Positions 7,687 to 16,257 of a DNA stretch of 32,684 nt are shown here, piece by piece. Origin of the DNA: an uncultured Fretibacterium sp. (GTDB lineage: Bacteria > Synergistota > Synergistia > Synergistales > Aminobacteriaceae); NCBI GenBank assembly GCA_947168585.1, contig CAMVMK010000023.1, forward strand, positions 1 to 32,684. Direction: 5' to 3'. The position numbers and the translations under genes are program-made. The stretch's first letter is position 1; each line of letters opens with the position of its first letter. The notes under the pieces are model-generated. The model saw only the letters and a program-made list of their open reading frames with translations. It had not been told where the DNA came from and did not search any database.

Positions 7687-8691
7687 TTATTTTACATAAA
7701 AACCAGCCCTGATATTTGGTGCTGTATTTTCATCGCTGCTCTTAAAAATAACTTGATATAAACCGGCTTTTGGTGCTTTGAGCGTCAAAGTCATGTCAGC
7801 AGGGTCGTAAATGTAATCTGTTTCATCTTTCAAAACCTCAGCTTTTTTACCGCCGCCTTGCAAGACTGTTAAAACCTCTGTGTAAGCTGCTTCAGTGTCG
7901 TTTGAAAAATCAAACTTAACTTCAAGATTTTCTTTTGCGGTTAAATTTTCTGCGCGGGCTGTAGGAATTTTAGGGATTTTTAACTCGAAGCCGCTTAAAA
8001 TGACATCATCGGCGTTTTTAACGAGATAAATGATTTTATTGATACTTTTTCCAACGATGCCGGCAAAATATTTGTAATCGCGGACAACGCCCGTGCCGTG
8101 AATTTCAACGTAAGCATCATCAACAGTCAAGCCTATTTCAGCAGCTGATTTTCTCCAATAATTTTCGGCAGGCCTGAGGGCATAGCGTGAGCCGTCCGTA
8201 GTTTCCAAAATTGCGCCCAATAAATTTTCTGTCGGAATTATGGAACTTAGGTCAACGCCGTTGATTTTTATGGTGTAGCTTCCCCATGCCGCTCCTGCGC
8301 CGCTTGCGAGAGTTAATTTAGCGTCTTTAATTTCCTTTAATGTTGTTACCATTGCGCCGAATGTTCCGTCTTCGTTAACTTCTTTGTACTCATTAAATTT
8401 TTTGTCCGACCAAACATAACGGCTGTTTGAAATATTTTTCTTGTAAACTTCCTCGCTCATACGGACTTGAACGGCTCTTATCCCCGCAGCTGAATTATTA
8501 TCCGTGATAATGTCCGGAAATCTTTTGCCGACAGTGGCTGAAGTGTAAGCATCGAGATTTTCAGTGTCTCCGATTTCGCCCGCGTAAAATTCTTTCCAGG
8601 TCATATCCGTCGTAGCGTAATGATAATCAGCAAATGCCGAGCCTGACAAAACGAAAATCAAGATAAAAAGTAAAATATTTAACCTTTTCAT
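7687..8691 (-). CDS. Secreted Tp47-like protein
   Basis: I place the start at 8691, not at the upstream ATG at 8760: an AAAGGAG site lies 9 bp before it, a promoter (8732-8760) overlaps the longer frame, and the shorter form begins with a clean signal peptide, MKRLNILLFILIFVLSGSAFA, cleaved before DYHY. The 334-residue product has YHYATTDMTWKEFYAGEIG just after cleavage, which resembles YGYATLSYADYWAGELG of the Treponema pallidum lipoprotein Tp47 (penicillin-binding/beta-lactamase-like). The resemblance is from memory and limited to the N-terminal domain. Unlike Tp47 there is no lipobox cysteine, so it should be free in the periplasm or secreted. The C-terminal about 90 residues look like an Ig-like beta domain (ending APKAGLYQVIFKSSDENTA). 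Confidence 0.65.
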   Translation of the reverse strand: MKRLNILLFILIFVLSGSAFADYHYATTDMTWKEFYAGEIGDTENLDAYTSATVGKRFPDIITDNNSAAGIRAVQVRMSEEVYKKNISNSRYVWSDKKFNEYKEVNEDGTFGAMVTTLKEIKDAKLTLASGAGAAWGSYTIKINGVDLSSIIPTENLLGAILETTDGSRYALRPAENYWRKSAAEIGLTVDDAYVEIHGTGVVRDYKYFAGIVGKSINKIIYLVKNADDVILSGFELKIPKIPTARAENLTAKENLEVKFDFSNDTEAAYTEVLTVLQGGGKKAEVLKDETDYIYDPADMTLTLKAPKAGLYQVIFKSSDENTAPNIRAGFYVK

Positions 8692-8731
8692 TTTATAAAT
8701 CTCCTTTGAAAATTTGAAAAATCCTGCGGAG

Positions 8732-8760
8732 ATTAAATCATAAAAAATTTGAATAGTCAA
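8732..8760 (-). promoter_or_regulatory. Promoter of the Tp47-like gene
   Basis: On the minus strand TTGACT (8760-8755), a 17-bp spacer and TTTAAT (8737-8732) preceded by TGA, i.e. an extended -10. It gives a 5' leader of roughly 35 nt to the ATG at 8691. Confidence 0.65.
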
Positions 8761-8799
8761 ATTTATTTTATCCAGCTCTCTATTTTATACACAAAATTT

Positions 8800-9864
8800 T
8801 TATTGCCTGACTAAATCTATAACTGTAACTTCAGGCGGAGTGAAAAGCCGCATCATAGCACCGTTAAAACCTGATCCGTTGCTGATATACAAAAATCCCC
8901 CGGCTTTTTGAGATAAACCTTGAGGAGCACCGGCGGCAAGCCTCTTAAAAAATCCTAAAGGCCAAAACTGACCTCCGTGAGTATGTCCGGAAATTTGTAA
9001 ATCAAAGTTATTTTCTGCGTCAAAAGGAAGTCCCGGCCTATGCTTAAGAACTAAAACAAAGCGGTTTTTATCTTCCGGCTTGAGAAAAATTTTAAGCCGT
9101 CCGTTTATTGTATCATCGAGGCCGATTAGTGTAATATTTGTATCTTTAACTTCTAAACGCTGGTTGATTAAAAGATTGAAACCGCAGTTCCTGATTATAT
9201 TTTCAACGTCTTCATCTAAAATTAAATAATGCTCGTGATTGCCGTTTACAGCATAAGATCCTAACTTTGCATTTTCAGCAGCTGATTTTAGTAAATCTTT
9301 CTCACGCTGTCTGTAATTCATATCGCCGTCAATCGTGTCTCCAAGCGATATAAAAACGTCTGGCTCTGCGTCATTTACAATTTTCATAGCGCGTTCAAAA
9401 TGCCAATGAGTTGAAAGCCCTCCGATATGTGAATCAGTTATATAAGCTATGCGTATCTTAGGAACATTTATTTTATCAGTCTTGATTACCACGTGTTTTT
9501 CGCGGACAAAATAAGCCTCAGCCATAGCATATAAACTTACTGAAATTGTAATTAAAACTGCAAAAAATAATTTTCTTTTTGTAAATACACTGAAATTTGT
9601 CAAAACATCGACAGTAAAAAACGCAAAAAAGCCGATTAACGTTATAACAGTCCAAGTTAAAGAACACGCCCTTATAATTTCATTAGTACGCATTGAAAAC
9701 CAGTCATATTCAGCGTGCATAAAATCATATTTACATATAAAACCGGCCAAAATCCAAAATGCCGCCCATAATATAAAAATATAAAGTGCTAAGTTATTTA
9801 TTCCGGCTTGTTTTAATTTTTTATAAATAAAATACTGAGTTCCGAATGAAAGAATTTCATACAT
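8800..9864 (-). CDS. Membrane-anchored metallophosphoesterase (YkuE/YaeI-like)
   Basis: 354 residues. The first 120 hold three likely membrane segments (about 24-43, 67-89, 100-120). A calcineurin-like phosphoesterase domain follows with all metal-binding motifs: D-S-H (144-146), GD (175-176), GNHE (208-211), KH (274-275) and GHTH (293-296), followed by GGQFWPLG typical of the YkuE/YaeI group. Relatives act on membrane-associated phosphoesters such as lipid A precursors or unknown phospholipids; the substrate here is not evident. It follows trmN6 by 12 bp and probably belongs to the smc operon. Confidence 0.88.
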   Translation of the reverse strand: MYEILSFGTQYFIYKKLKQAGINNLALYIFILWAAFWILAGFICKYDFMHAEYDWFSMRTNEIIRACSLTWTVITLIGFFAFFTVDVLTNFSVFTKRKLFFAVLITISVSLYAMAEAYFVREKHVVIKTDKINVPKIRIAYITDSHIGGLSTHWHFERAMKIVNDAEPDVFISLGDTIDGDMNYRQREKDLLKSAAENAKLGSYAVNGNHEHYLILDEDVENIIRNCGFNLLINQRLEVKDTNITLIGLDDTINGRLKIFLKPEDKNRFVLVLKHRPGLPFDAENNFDLQISGHTHGGQFWPLGFFKRLAAGAPQGLSQKAGGFLYISNGSGFNGAMMRLFTPPEVTVIDLVRQ

Positions 9865-9876
9865 AAATTTATCACC

Positions 9877-10599
9877 TTAAAATTTATATGCTTCTAATAA
9901 TTCTTTTGTGTAATTATTATTTTCGTCTCTAATTATTAAAGGCGGCATTAAGACTAAGCCTTCACCGCCGTTTTTTATACATTCTATTAAAAAAATTCCT
10001 GAATTACAATTTATTTTTGGATAAACGGGCTTCAATCTTTTGGGAATAATTTTGTATTTTGTCATAGAATTTAAGAAAATATCAAGCCTGGAACTTGCAA
10101 AAACTGCAAATAAACGCCCACGGCTTTTTAATAACCTAAACGCCGCTTCAGCTACATCATCAGGCGTGCAAGTTATTTCAAGACGCGCAGTAGAACGTGA
10201 TAAATTTTCGCTTTCACGCCCTGCATTTATTGAAGAATACGGAGGATTAATTACGATGCCGTCGAAACTTTCACGAGGAAAAATATTTTTACCGCGCAAA
10301 TCTCCCGCAACGAAATTTACACGGTCTTCTAATTTGTTATTTTTTGCGTTTGTATTTGCAATTTCTACAAGTTCTCTTTGAATATCAAGTCCGGTTATAT
10401 GAAAATTTCGCGCGAATTTTGACGCTAATAACAAAGATACTGCACCAACAGAACAACCTGCTTCCAAAAATTTTGCATTTCCGCGAGTTTTTTTCACCCA
10501 TGAAGCTAATAAAATCGTATCCATATTCACGCGAGGCCCTACAGCAGGCTGAATTAACTTTAATTTATTAATCTCGTCAAACGTACAATTTTTACACAT
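9877..10599 (-). CDS. trmN6: tRNA1(Val) adenine-N6 methyltransferase-like protein
   Basis: 240 residues, COG4123-type. The SAM-binding motif I is FLEAGCSVGAVSLLLA (44-59), and the N6-adenine/N-methyltransferase signature NPPY is at 118-121 (DGIVINPPYSS). The expected N-terminal stretch QPAVGPRVNMDTILLASWV is present. Family members methylate A37 of tRNA1(Val); other small-molecule targets are not excluded. Its start overlaps the 3' end of smc by 8 bp, so it is translationally coupled to it. Confidence 0.82.
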   Translation of the reverse strand: MCKNCTFDEINKLKLIQPAVGPRVNMDTILLASWVKKTRGNAKFLEAGCSVGAVSLLLASKFARNFHITGLDIQRELVEIANTNAKNNKLEDRVNFVAGDLRGKNIFPRESFDGIVINPPYSSINAGRESENLSRSTARLEITCTPDDVAEAAFRLLKSRGRLFAVFASSRLDIFLNSMTKYKIIPKRLKPVYPKINCNSGIFLIECIKNGGEGLVLMPPLIIRDENNNYTKELLEAYKF

Positions 10600-13500
10600 A
10601 ATTATCAGGATTTATACCGACTGTTGCAGTAAGTCCGGGCTCAATCATTGTAACACCGTAGATTAAATCAGCACGCTCCATAGTTGCACGTCTATGCGTC
10701 ATAGCAATAATCTGAATAGACTGCGAATAATCTTTTGCTAAATCCGCAAATCTAATTAAATTGTATTCGTCAAGAGCAGCATCGACCTCATCAAGGACAG
10801 CGAGCGGAGTTCCGGCGGCTTCAAGTGTTGCAAATATCAAAGCTATTGAAGTTAAAGACTGTTCACCGCCGGATAACTGGGAAATATTCTGCAATTTTTT
10901 TCCAGGCGGACGGGCAAAAATTTCAACGCCCCGATCCCAAATATTTTCACCTGACTGCAGAATTAAACGTGCTTCACCGCCTCCGAATAATCTTTGAAAC
11001 AACTCATTAAATCTATTATCAACTTTGGACATAGAATTAGTAAAAGATTTTTCAACTTGTGCATCAGTATCTTCGATTAAATTTTTGAGTTCCTGCGTTG
11101 AAGTTTCTACGTCGTCAAGCTGTTCCGTGAGAAAATCTATTCTGTCCGTCAAAGATTGGTCTTCGGATAACGCGCCTAAATTGTATTTTCCAAGCGATTT
11201 TAATTCGCGTTCCAATTTACGTAAAGAAGACGTTAATTCGCGTCCGTTCTCGATTTTTCGGGCTTCCAGCTGACTATAAGAATATTTTTCGTCCCAAAGT
11301 TCTATTAATTGATTTAGTTCGCTTTCAATGTGCGAAATTTTACCGTCAATAGTTGATAATTCATATTTTACGCTTGCAATATTAGCGTTGGATTTATCAA
11401 TTTTTTTGCGGATTTTGTCAGCTTTCTTTCTTGAACTTGAAAATTCGTCATCATGTTTTGAAATTTCCTCACGCAGTCTAATTTCTTCGGAATGAAATTT
11501 CTTTTTCTCAAGTGAAAGTTTCTGCAGTTCTACGCGGTTAGATTTTTCAATTTTGTATCCTGACGAAATTTCTTTTTCAGCTTTGTTTATACGCGAATTT
11601 ACATTTTTATATTCGCTGTCGACACGTTCAAAAAGAGTTTTAGTAACGTTCAGACGCTCAGTTAAAAGCCGTAATTCATTCTTAAGCGGTGTTATTATAA
11701 GTTCGTAATTTTCTTCCTGAATATCGGGCAACGACTTAATTTCTTCTTCAAATTCAAGCAGTTTTTCAGCGGCATTATCTAACTGCAGACGCAAATTTTT
11801 TTCTTTATCTGCATTTGTTTCATGCTCGCTAATTAATCTATTAATTACGTCTGTTAGAGATTTTAGATTTCTCTGTTCAGCATTAATATTTGATTTTATA
11901 TTATCAAGTTCGTTGGATATATTTTCAAATTCGCGCCTCGTTTTTGCTTCGTTATTTATTGCAATTTCTAAATTTTTCTTAGATAAAGCTATAGAATTAC
12001 GCAAATTTTCAAGTTGTTTATTTAACTCATCAAGTTTTTGACGTGCAACTACAGCTCCAGCCTTCTGCTTAGAACTTCCGCCGCTGACTGTTCCTGAAGC
12101 CGCAAAAACTTCACCTTCAATAGTTGCAATAGGAAATTTTACATTTTCTCTCATCAAAGCGCTTGCAGTTGCAAAATCTTCTACAATCAGCAGATCTCCC
12201 ATTAAATGAGAAATTGCGTCGTGCCATTCGTCCGCAACTGTGATTAAGTCCATAGCCCAGCCGATTATACCTTTTGCATTAGTGTTAATTCTTGTATCAA
12301 TATTGCGCGGTCTGCACCTTTCGAGGGCTAAATATGTTGCTCTACCTGCCTTGTTAGCTTTTAGAAAATCTATACCGTCTTGAGCTTCTTCAAGTTTGTG
12401 AACTAAAAGCCAATACTGTCGGCCTCCTAAAAATGCTTCAACAGCTTCGGCAACTTCGGGCGAGGAACTTACAAAAACATCTGCGGTGGCTTGAGGTTTA
12501 GAATTTAGTAAATTTTTCTCAGCGGCTTTCAATATTATGCGTACAGGCTCGGGATAAACACCCGTGAAAATATCTGTTGCGCTTAAATTATTATATTGTG
12601 CTTCAAGCTGATTTAATTCACGGCGGTAAGACTGAACTTCTGAATTTTTTTTCTGGCATAAAATACTGAAATTAGTAAATTTATCTTCAACAGAATTTTT
12701 TTGCGAGATTAATTTTTCGATTCTATCTTGTATATTTGAGCGTTCATTTTCAAGCTGTGTTATTTCTTCTGAATTTGTTTCGCTTGATTTTTCAAGTGCT
12801 GATATATCTGCTTCAAGTCTCGAACGTTTTAATTTCAACTCGGCTGTAGTATCTAAAATTTTCTTGCGTCTTGCAATTTCACTCTGCGTTTTTTTGCGGG
12901 CATCATTAAAAACTTTTTCGCGCTCATCAAATTCTTTAGTCTTAATTTTTAACTCATTCGATAAATTTTCATGTTCTTTATTAGTGCGTTCGCGTTCTTG
13001 ATATAAAGCCTGTTTTTGTATGTTCAGAGTATCAAGTTCATTTTGTAAATCTACGCGCCGCGACTTAATTTCTTTAATCTGCGTAGAAAGTTGAAACGCC
13101 TTTCTATGAACTAAATTTTTTTGTGTGGTTATATTATCAATCTGCGATAAAAATAAACTGCCTGAAGTATCTGCACTCAATTTATTTTCATAAAAATTTA
13201 ATGCAAGTGTCCAAAGTTTTAGCCATTTAGTAAAATCATCGAGCTTTGAATTTACAATATGACGCTTCAAATCGTAGTCGCCGTGCTCATTTTCTATTGA
13301 AAGACGGCGGAAAAAATAATAATCTTTTCTGAGAGCGTCAAGTTCATCTAAAATTCCTTGAGCCTCGACTGCAACTTTAACTTCATCTGAAATTTCTTCG
13401 CGTCTTATGTTTAATTCATCGATTAAAGTTTTAATTCTTATTGCTTCGTTTTCAGCGTCTGCAAGTTTTTTAATGCTGTCATCGCGCCGTTGTCTGTAGT

Positions 13501-13984
13501 GTTCAATACCAAAAAGAACATCAAACTGTCTTCGCCTTTCCTTAGGGCGCTGGTGTATTGTATCTGAAATTTCGCCCTGACCTATCAGCGCAAAACCCTC
13601 GCCCTCAAGATTAAAGCGCGATTTTATTTTATCCAAATCCTGCAGTAAAATTTTTTTACCGTCAAAATACAATAAAGCACCCGTATCATTAGCATAAACG
13701 CGGCGCAAAATTCCCTTGCTGTCTTCATTTTCGAGTTTTAATACTACTTCGGCATCTTTTGCGGCATTTGTTGAACTGCTGCCTTGAAATAATAAATCGC
13801 TCTGACGAGTAATTCTAAGGCCTGACGCTGAGCCCTCGCCCAAAATCCATTTTAACGCATCTAAAATATTGCTCTTGCCGCTTCCGTTAGGGCCTACGAT
13901 TGCAGTAAAATTCGGGCTGAACTCAAAACTGCAGACGTTTCCAAAACTCTTGAAGCCTCTTAATTTTAATGATTTTATTGCCAT
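10592..13984 (-). CDS. smc: Chromosome segregation protein SMC
   Basis: 1130 residues, slightly shorter than the usual roughly 1180. N-terminal ABC half: Walker A GPNGSGKSN (31-39). Two long coiled coils flank a hinge around residues 470-640 (ending GTVSGG). The C-terminal half has the signature LSGGEQ (1037-1042) and Walker B with LDEVDAALDE (D1065, E1066). It forms the SMC-ScpAB condensin that organises and segregates the chromosome. It starts only 2 bp after the stop of a small antitoxin gene, which is unusual: the typical partners (rnc, ftsY) are absent and a duplicated toxin-antitoxin pair occupies the upstream position. Confidence 0.97.
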   Translation of the reverse strand: MAIKSLKLRGFKSFGNVCSFEFSPNFTAIVGPNGSGKSNILDALKWILGEGSASGLRITRQSDLLFQGSSSTNAAKDAEVVLKLENEDSKGILRRVYANDTGALLYFDGKKILLQDLDKIKSRFNLEGEGFALIGQGEISDTIHQRPKERRRQFDVLFGIEHYRQRRDDSIKKLADAENEAIRIKTLIDELNIRREEISDEVKVAVEAQGILDELDALRKDYYFFRRLSIENEHGDYDLKRHIVNSKLDDFTKWLKLWTLALNFYENKLSADTSGSLFLSQIDNITTQKNLVHRKAFQLSTQIKEIKSRRVDLQNELDTLNIQKQALYQERERTNKEHENLSNELKIKTKEFDEREKVFNDARKKTQSEIARRKKILDTTAELKLKRSRLEADISALEKSSETNSEEITQLENERSNIQDRIEKLISQKNSVEDKFTNFSILCQKKNSEVQSYRRELNQLEAQYNNLSATDIFTGVYPEPVRIILKAAEKNLLNSKPQATADVFVSSSPEVAEAVEAFLGGRQYWLLVHKLEEAQDGIDFLKANKAGRATYLALERCRPRNIDTRINTNAKGIIGWAMDLITVADEWHDAISHLMGDLLIVEDFATASALMRENVKFPIATIEGEVFAASGTVSGGSSKQKAGAVVARQKLDELNKQLENLRNSIALSKKNLEIAINNEAKTRREFENISNELDNIKSNINAEQRNLKSLTDVINRLISEHETNADKEKNLRLQLDNAAEKLLEFEEEIKSLPDIQEENYELIITPLKNELRLLTERLNVTKTLFERVDSEYKNVNSRINKAEKEISSGYKIEKSNRVELQKLSLEKKKFHSEEIRLREEISKHDDEFSSSRKKADKIRKKIDKSNANIASVKYELSTIDGKISHIESELNQLIELWDEKYSYSQLEARKIENGRELTSSLRKLERELKSLGKYNLGALSEDQSLTDRIDFLTEQLDDVETSTQELKNLIEDTDAQVEKSFTNSMSKVDNRFNELFQRLFGGGEARLILQSGENIWDRGVEIFARPPGKKLQNISQLSGGEQSLTSIALIFATLEAAGTPLAVLDEVDAALDEYNLIRFADLAKDYSQSIQIIAMTHRRATMERADLIYGVTMIEPGLTATVGINPDNYV

Positions 13985-13986
13985 CT

Positions 13987-14175
13987 TTATACAGCTTTAG
14001 GCATTGCCTGCGAAGCTAAACGCGATTTTGCTTCTTTCATTCTTCGCCATACTATTTTTACTTCTTCCCAGTCTTCGTCATTTATAGCCTCATCTAACAT
14101 TATCTCGGCTAATTCTGGGTCTTCCATGAAATCTTCAATTACAACTTCTTCATGAGGTATATATCCTGTTATCAT
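13987..14175 (-). CDS. Short antitoxin of a RelE/HigB-type pair, copy 1
   Basis: 62 residues. The core VVIEDFMEDPELAEIMLDEA followed by a helix rich in E, K and R resembles the N-terminal part of the addiction-module antidote family (EYLxDEEDIAAYL...), but the protein ends where those antitoxins begin their helix-turn-helix. ATG overlaps the toxin's TGA (ATGA), with GGAGGAA upstream. From FMEDP to the end it is almost the same as copy 2, and the DNA of the last about 130 bp is nearly identical. A lack of the DNA-binding domain suggests it neutralises the toxin but does not itself repress the operon. Confidence 0.65.
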   Translation of the reverse strand: MITGYIPHEEVVIEDFMEDPELAEIMLDEAINDEDWEEVKIVWRRMKEAKSRLASQAMPKAV

Positions 14176-14498
14176 TGATGTTCCTCCTTATATTTTTTGA
14201 GATATTCCACAGCTTTATCTATATCTTTTTGCTGCGTCCGCTTTGTTCCGGCACAAAGTAACAAAACAACAATATTTCCAACTATAGCATAATAAACACG
14301 ATAGCCGGCTCCATAGTTTATAACAATTTCCCAAACGCCGTCGCGGCAATAATGATTATTCCCTAAATTTCCCTGTTCTAAGCGGTCAATCACTCTGTAT
14401 ATAGCTATTTTGCCTTTTTTATCTTTCAAGCTGTCCGCCCATTCTTTCAAAATTTTTCTACCGTTCTCAGTGTAATGAACAACTTTATATTCACTCAT
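14172..14498 (-). CDS. RelE/HigB-type toxin, copy 1
   Basis: 108 residues, phage Gp49-like/HigB family of the RelE superfamily (addiction-module killer proteins). Typical features: KEWADSLKDKKGKIAIYRVIDRLEQGNLG, then WEIVINYGAGYRVYYAIVG, then LLLCAGTKRTQQKDIDKA with the conserved K and R near the C-terminus. Members usually cleave mRNA at the ribosome. Its ATG is 3 bp after the stop of antitoxin copy 2 and has no visible SD, so its synthesis should depend on translation of that gene. Confidence 0.85.
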   Translation of the reverse strand: MSEYKVVHYTENGRKILKEWADSLKDKKGKIAIYRVIDRLEQGNLGNNHYCRDGVWEIVINYGAGYRVYYAIVGNIVVLLLCAGTKRTQQKDIDKAVEYLKKYKEEHQ

Positions 14499-14501
14499 GT
14501 T

Positions 14502-14705
14502 TTATACAGCTTTAGGCATTGCCTGCGAAGCTAAACGCGATTTTGCTTCTTTCATTCTTCGCCACACTATTTTAACTTCTTCCCAATCTTCGTCATTTAT
14601 TGCCTCATCTAACATTATCTCAGCTAATTTGGGCTCTTCCATAAAATGCTCAATTACAACTTCATCATAGCTTCTGCAATTTTTCAATTTATTGATGTCA
14701 ATCAT
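14502..14705 (-). CDS. Short antitoxin of a RelE/HigB-type pair, copy 2
   Basis: 67 residues: MIDINKLKNCRSYDE followed by the same core and C-terminus (ending RLASQAMPKAV) as copy 1. The frame overlaps the upstream toxin by 4 bp (ATGA), with a GGAGGAA ribosome site inside the toxin gene. As in copy 1 there is no helix-turn-helix. The N-terminal 13 residues differ from copy 1 and may set pairing specificity with the cognate toxin (inference). Confidence 0.65.
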   Translation of the reverse strand: MIDINKLKNCRSYDEVVIEHFMEEPKLAEIMLDEAINDEDWEEVKIVWRRMKEAKSRLASQAMPKAV

Positions 14706-15031
14706 AATTTATTTTCCTCCTTAAAGTCTTTGAGATATTTTACAGCTTTATCTATATCTTTTTGCTGTGTTCGTTTTGTTCCGGCACATAATAACAAAAT
14801 TAAAATATCTCCTACGATAGCGTAATAAACACGATAGCCGGGCCCGTAGTCTATGATAATTTCCCAAACGCCGTCGCGGCAATAATGATTATTTCCTAAA
14901 TTTCCATTCTTAATACGGTCAAGAACTCGATATATAGCAGATTTAGCGTGCATATCTTTGAGTTCAAGAAGCCAATCATAAAATATATCTCTACCGTTTT
15001 CTATGTAAGTAATAACTTGGTATTTATTCAT
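14702..15031 (-). CDS. RelE/HigB-type toxin, copy 2
   Basis: 109 residues, homologous over the whole length to copy 1 with the same NLGNNHYCRDGVWEI block and AGTKRTQQKDIDKA tail. The N-terminal half has diverged more (DIFYDWLLELKDMHAKSAI). It is the first gene of the run leading into smc. No good SD precedes the ATG at 15031, and the 90 bp upstream is filled by a REP-like element. Confidence 0.85.
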   Translation of the reverse strand: MNKYQVITYIENGRDIFYDWLLELKDMHAKSAIYRVLDRIKNGNLGNNHYCRDGVWEIIIDYGPGYRVYYAIVGDILILLLCAGTKRTQQKDIDKAVKYLKDFKEENKL

Positions 15032-15049
15032 GATTTATATATAAACATA

Positions 15050-15117
15050 AATTAGGAATTAGGAATGAGAAAACACTCCTCACGCCCGCCGACGCGGGGA
15101 GGCCTAACCCCTAACTT
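15050..15117. repeat. REP-like palindrome with heptad arms, intergenic copy
   Basis: Left arm has AATTAGG heptads (15053-15066). Then ACTCCTCACGCC, a GC-rich hairpin (CCCGC/GCGGG within CCTC/GAGG) and AGGCCTAAC with CCTAAC repeats. The same core recurs in frame inside the PAS-GTPase gene (27432-27482), and the heptads recur at 28385-28419. It separates hpt from the toxin-antitoxin genes. Confidence 0.65.
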
Positions 15118-15121
15118 TATT

Positions 15122-15658
15122 TTATTCTTCAACAACGTATTTTATATCTTTTAAGTGCCGCCACTTGCCTGCATAGTCAAGACCGTAGCCGACAACAAAT
15201 TTATCAGGTATTCTGAATCCGCAGTAGTCGACTTTTACTTCAGTTTTTCGGCGTTCGTATTTGTCCAAAAGCACGCAGACTTTCAGGCTCGCAGGGTTTC
15301 TGTTTTTGAGTAATTCCGTGAGGTGGGCAAGCGTCAGCCCCGAGTCGACTATATCTTCAACGATTATAACGTGTTTGCCCTCAATACTTGACTTTAAGTC
15401 GTGGAAAATTCTAACGACACCGCTGCTTTCTGTGCCGTCGCCGTATGAAGCTACAGACATGAAATCAACGCGGACATCGAAATCTTCGGGCATTTCGCGC
15501 ACTAAATCAGTAAGAAAAAAAGCCGCTCCCGTTAAAATTCCGACTATAACTAAAGGCTTATCTTTTCCGTAATCTTTTGCAATTTCGTCTGCAATTTCTT
15601 TGACGCGGCGCGAGATTGTCTCCCGTGAAAGTATTACCTCTCCTAATTTATATGCCAT
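15122..15658 (-). CDS. hpt: Hypoxanthine phosphoribosyltransferase
   Basis: 178 residues, the normal length. PRPP-binding motif VIIVEDIVDSGLTL is present, as are the flexible-loop region (SYGDGTESSG) and the C-terminal base-binding segment (FRIPDKFVVGYGLDYAGKWRHL). Converts hypoxanthine (and often guanine) plus PRPP to IMP/GMP in purine salvage. The ribosome site AAAAGGGG lies inside one arm of an inverted repeat (15668-15719), discussed separately. A uridine phosphorylase nearby completes a nucleobase-salvage neighbourhood. Confidence 0.95.
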   Translation of the reverse strand: MAYKLGEVILSRETISRRVKEIADEIAKDYGKDKPLVIVGILTGAAFFLTDLVREMPEDFDVRVDFMSVASYGDGTESSGVVRIFHDLKSSIEGKHVIIVEDIVDSGLTLAHLTELLKNRNPASLKVCVLLDKYERRKTEVKVDYCGFRIPDKFVVGYGLDYAGKWRHLKDIKYVVEE

Positions 15659-15667
15659 AAAAAAATC

Positions 15668-15719
15668 CCCTTTTAATTTTTAATAAAACTTGTGAATATT
15701 TTATCAGAAATTAAAAGGG
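15668..15719 (-). promoter_or_regulatory. Inverted repeat enclosing the hpt promoter and covering its SD
   Basis: CCCTTTTAATTT (15668-15679) and AAATTAAAAGGG (15708-15719) are a perfect 12-bp inverted repeat. Between them, on the minus strand, lies TGATAAAAT (15706-15698), an extended -10. RNA coming from the upstream gene would form the hairpin, hide the hpt SD and end in a T run (terminator-like). RNA from the internal promoter lacks the first arm and leaves the SD free. Confidence 0.6.
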
Positions 15720-15737
15720 AAAAAGCCTCTTATTCTT

Positions 15738-16184
15738 TTATGATGAAAATCGAATAAATACAGCTATACACTTTGAAGGGTCAAAATCTTTGAGCGATAA
15801 ATCAGACGGCGGGATTATTTTTTCATGTTTTTTGTATTTCGCAAAATTCTTCAAAACATTTTTCTGCTCATTTTTGTCGCCTCCGGTCATTCCGTCTAAA
15901 TCACAGACCATGTACCACGCTCCGGAACTTTTTACGATTGAGCAGTTTTTTTCTATATCTATTTTAGAGACGGTCATGTGCATTTCGTCTAATTCCTTTG
16001 CCTCTCTATAAGCCTGTTTGGCCATGCTATCTATATTAAGAAGAATTTTATTCGCCTTCATAGAATCAAGCCGCCCGGACACCGCAAACATTCCGAAACC
16101 GCAGAAAATTCCAGCAGTTACAATTAACGCTATAAAACCAAAAATTTTCGGTGCCGTAAATTCTTTCCTTTCTCGATATTTCAT
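15738..16184 (-). CDS. Small membrane-anchored protein of unknown function
   Basis: 148 residues. A basic N-terminus (MKYRERKEF) leads into one membrane helix, about residues 12-36, giving a type II-like anchor with the remaining 110 residues outside the membrane. That domain has two cysteines (in KNCSIV and MVCDLDG) that could form a disulfide; no catalytic motif is seen. I do not recognise the family. It has its own strong promoter (16227-16255) and a perfect AGGAGGT site 9 bp before the ATG, so it is probably well expressed and independent of udp. Confidence 0.7.
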   Translation of the reverse strand: MKYRERKEFTAPKIFGFIALIVTAGIFCGFGMFAVSGRLDSMKANKILLNIDSMAKQAYREAKELDEMHMTVSKIDIEKNCSIVKSSGAWYMVCDLDGMTGGDKNEQKNVLKNFAKYKKHEKIIPPSDLSLKDFDPSKCIAVFIRFSS

Positions 16185-16226
16185 TAAAAACTTACCTCCT
16201 CATGTAAAAATCCTTAAGGCGTATTA

Positions 16227-16255
16227 AGTATAATTACATAGAGGTAAACTGTCAA
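16227..16255 (-). promoter_or_regulatory. Strong sigma-70-type promoter of the small membrane protein
   Basis: Minus strand: TTGACA (16255-16250), 17-bp spacer, TATACT (16232-16227). It starts 3 bp beyond the udp stop codon. It is the closest match to consensus in the window. Confidence 0.8.
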
Positions 16256-16257
16256 AT

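Noticed and set aside
8692-8760. Upstream extension of the Tp47-like gene
   Set aside because: The promoter -35 and -10 lie inside it, and the signal peptide and AAAGGAG site point to 8691.
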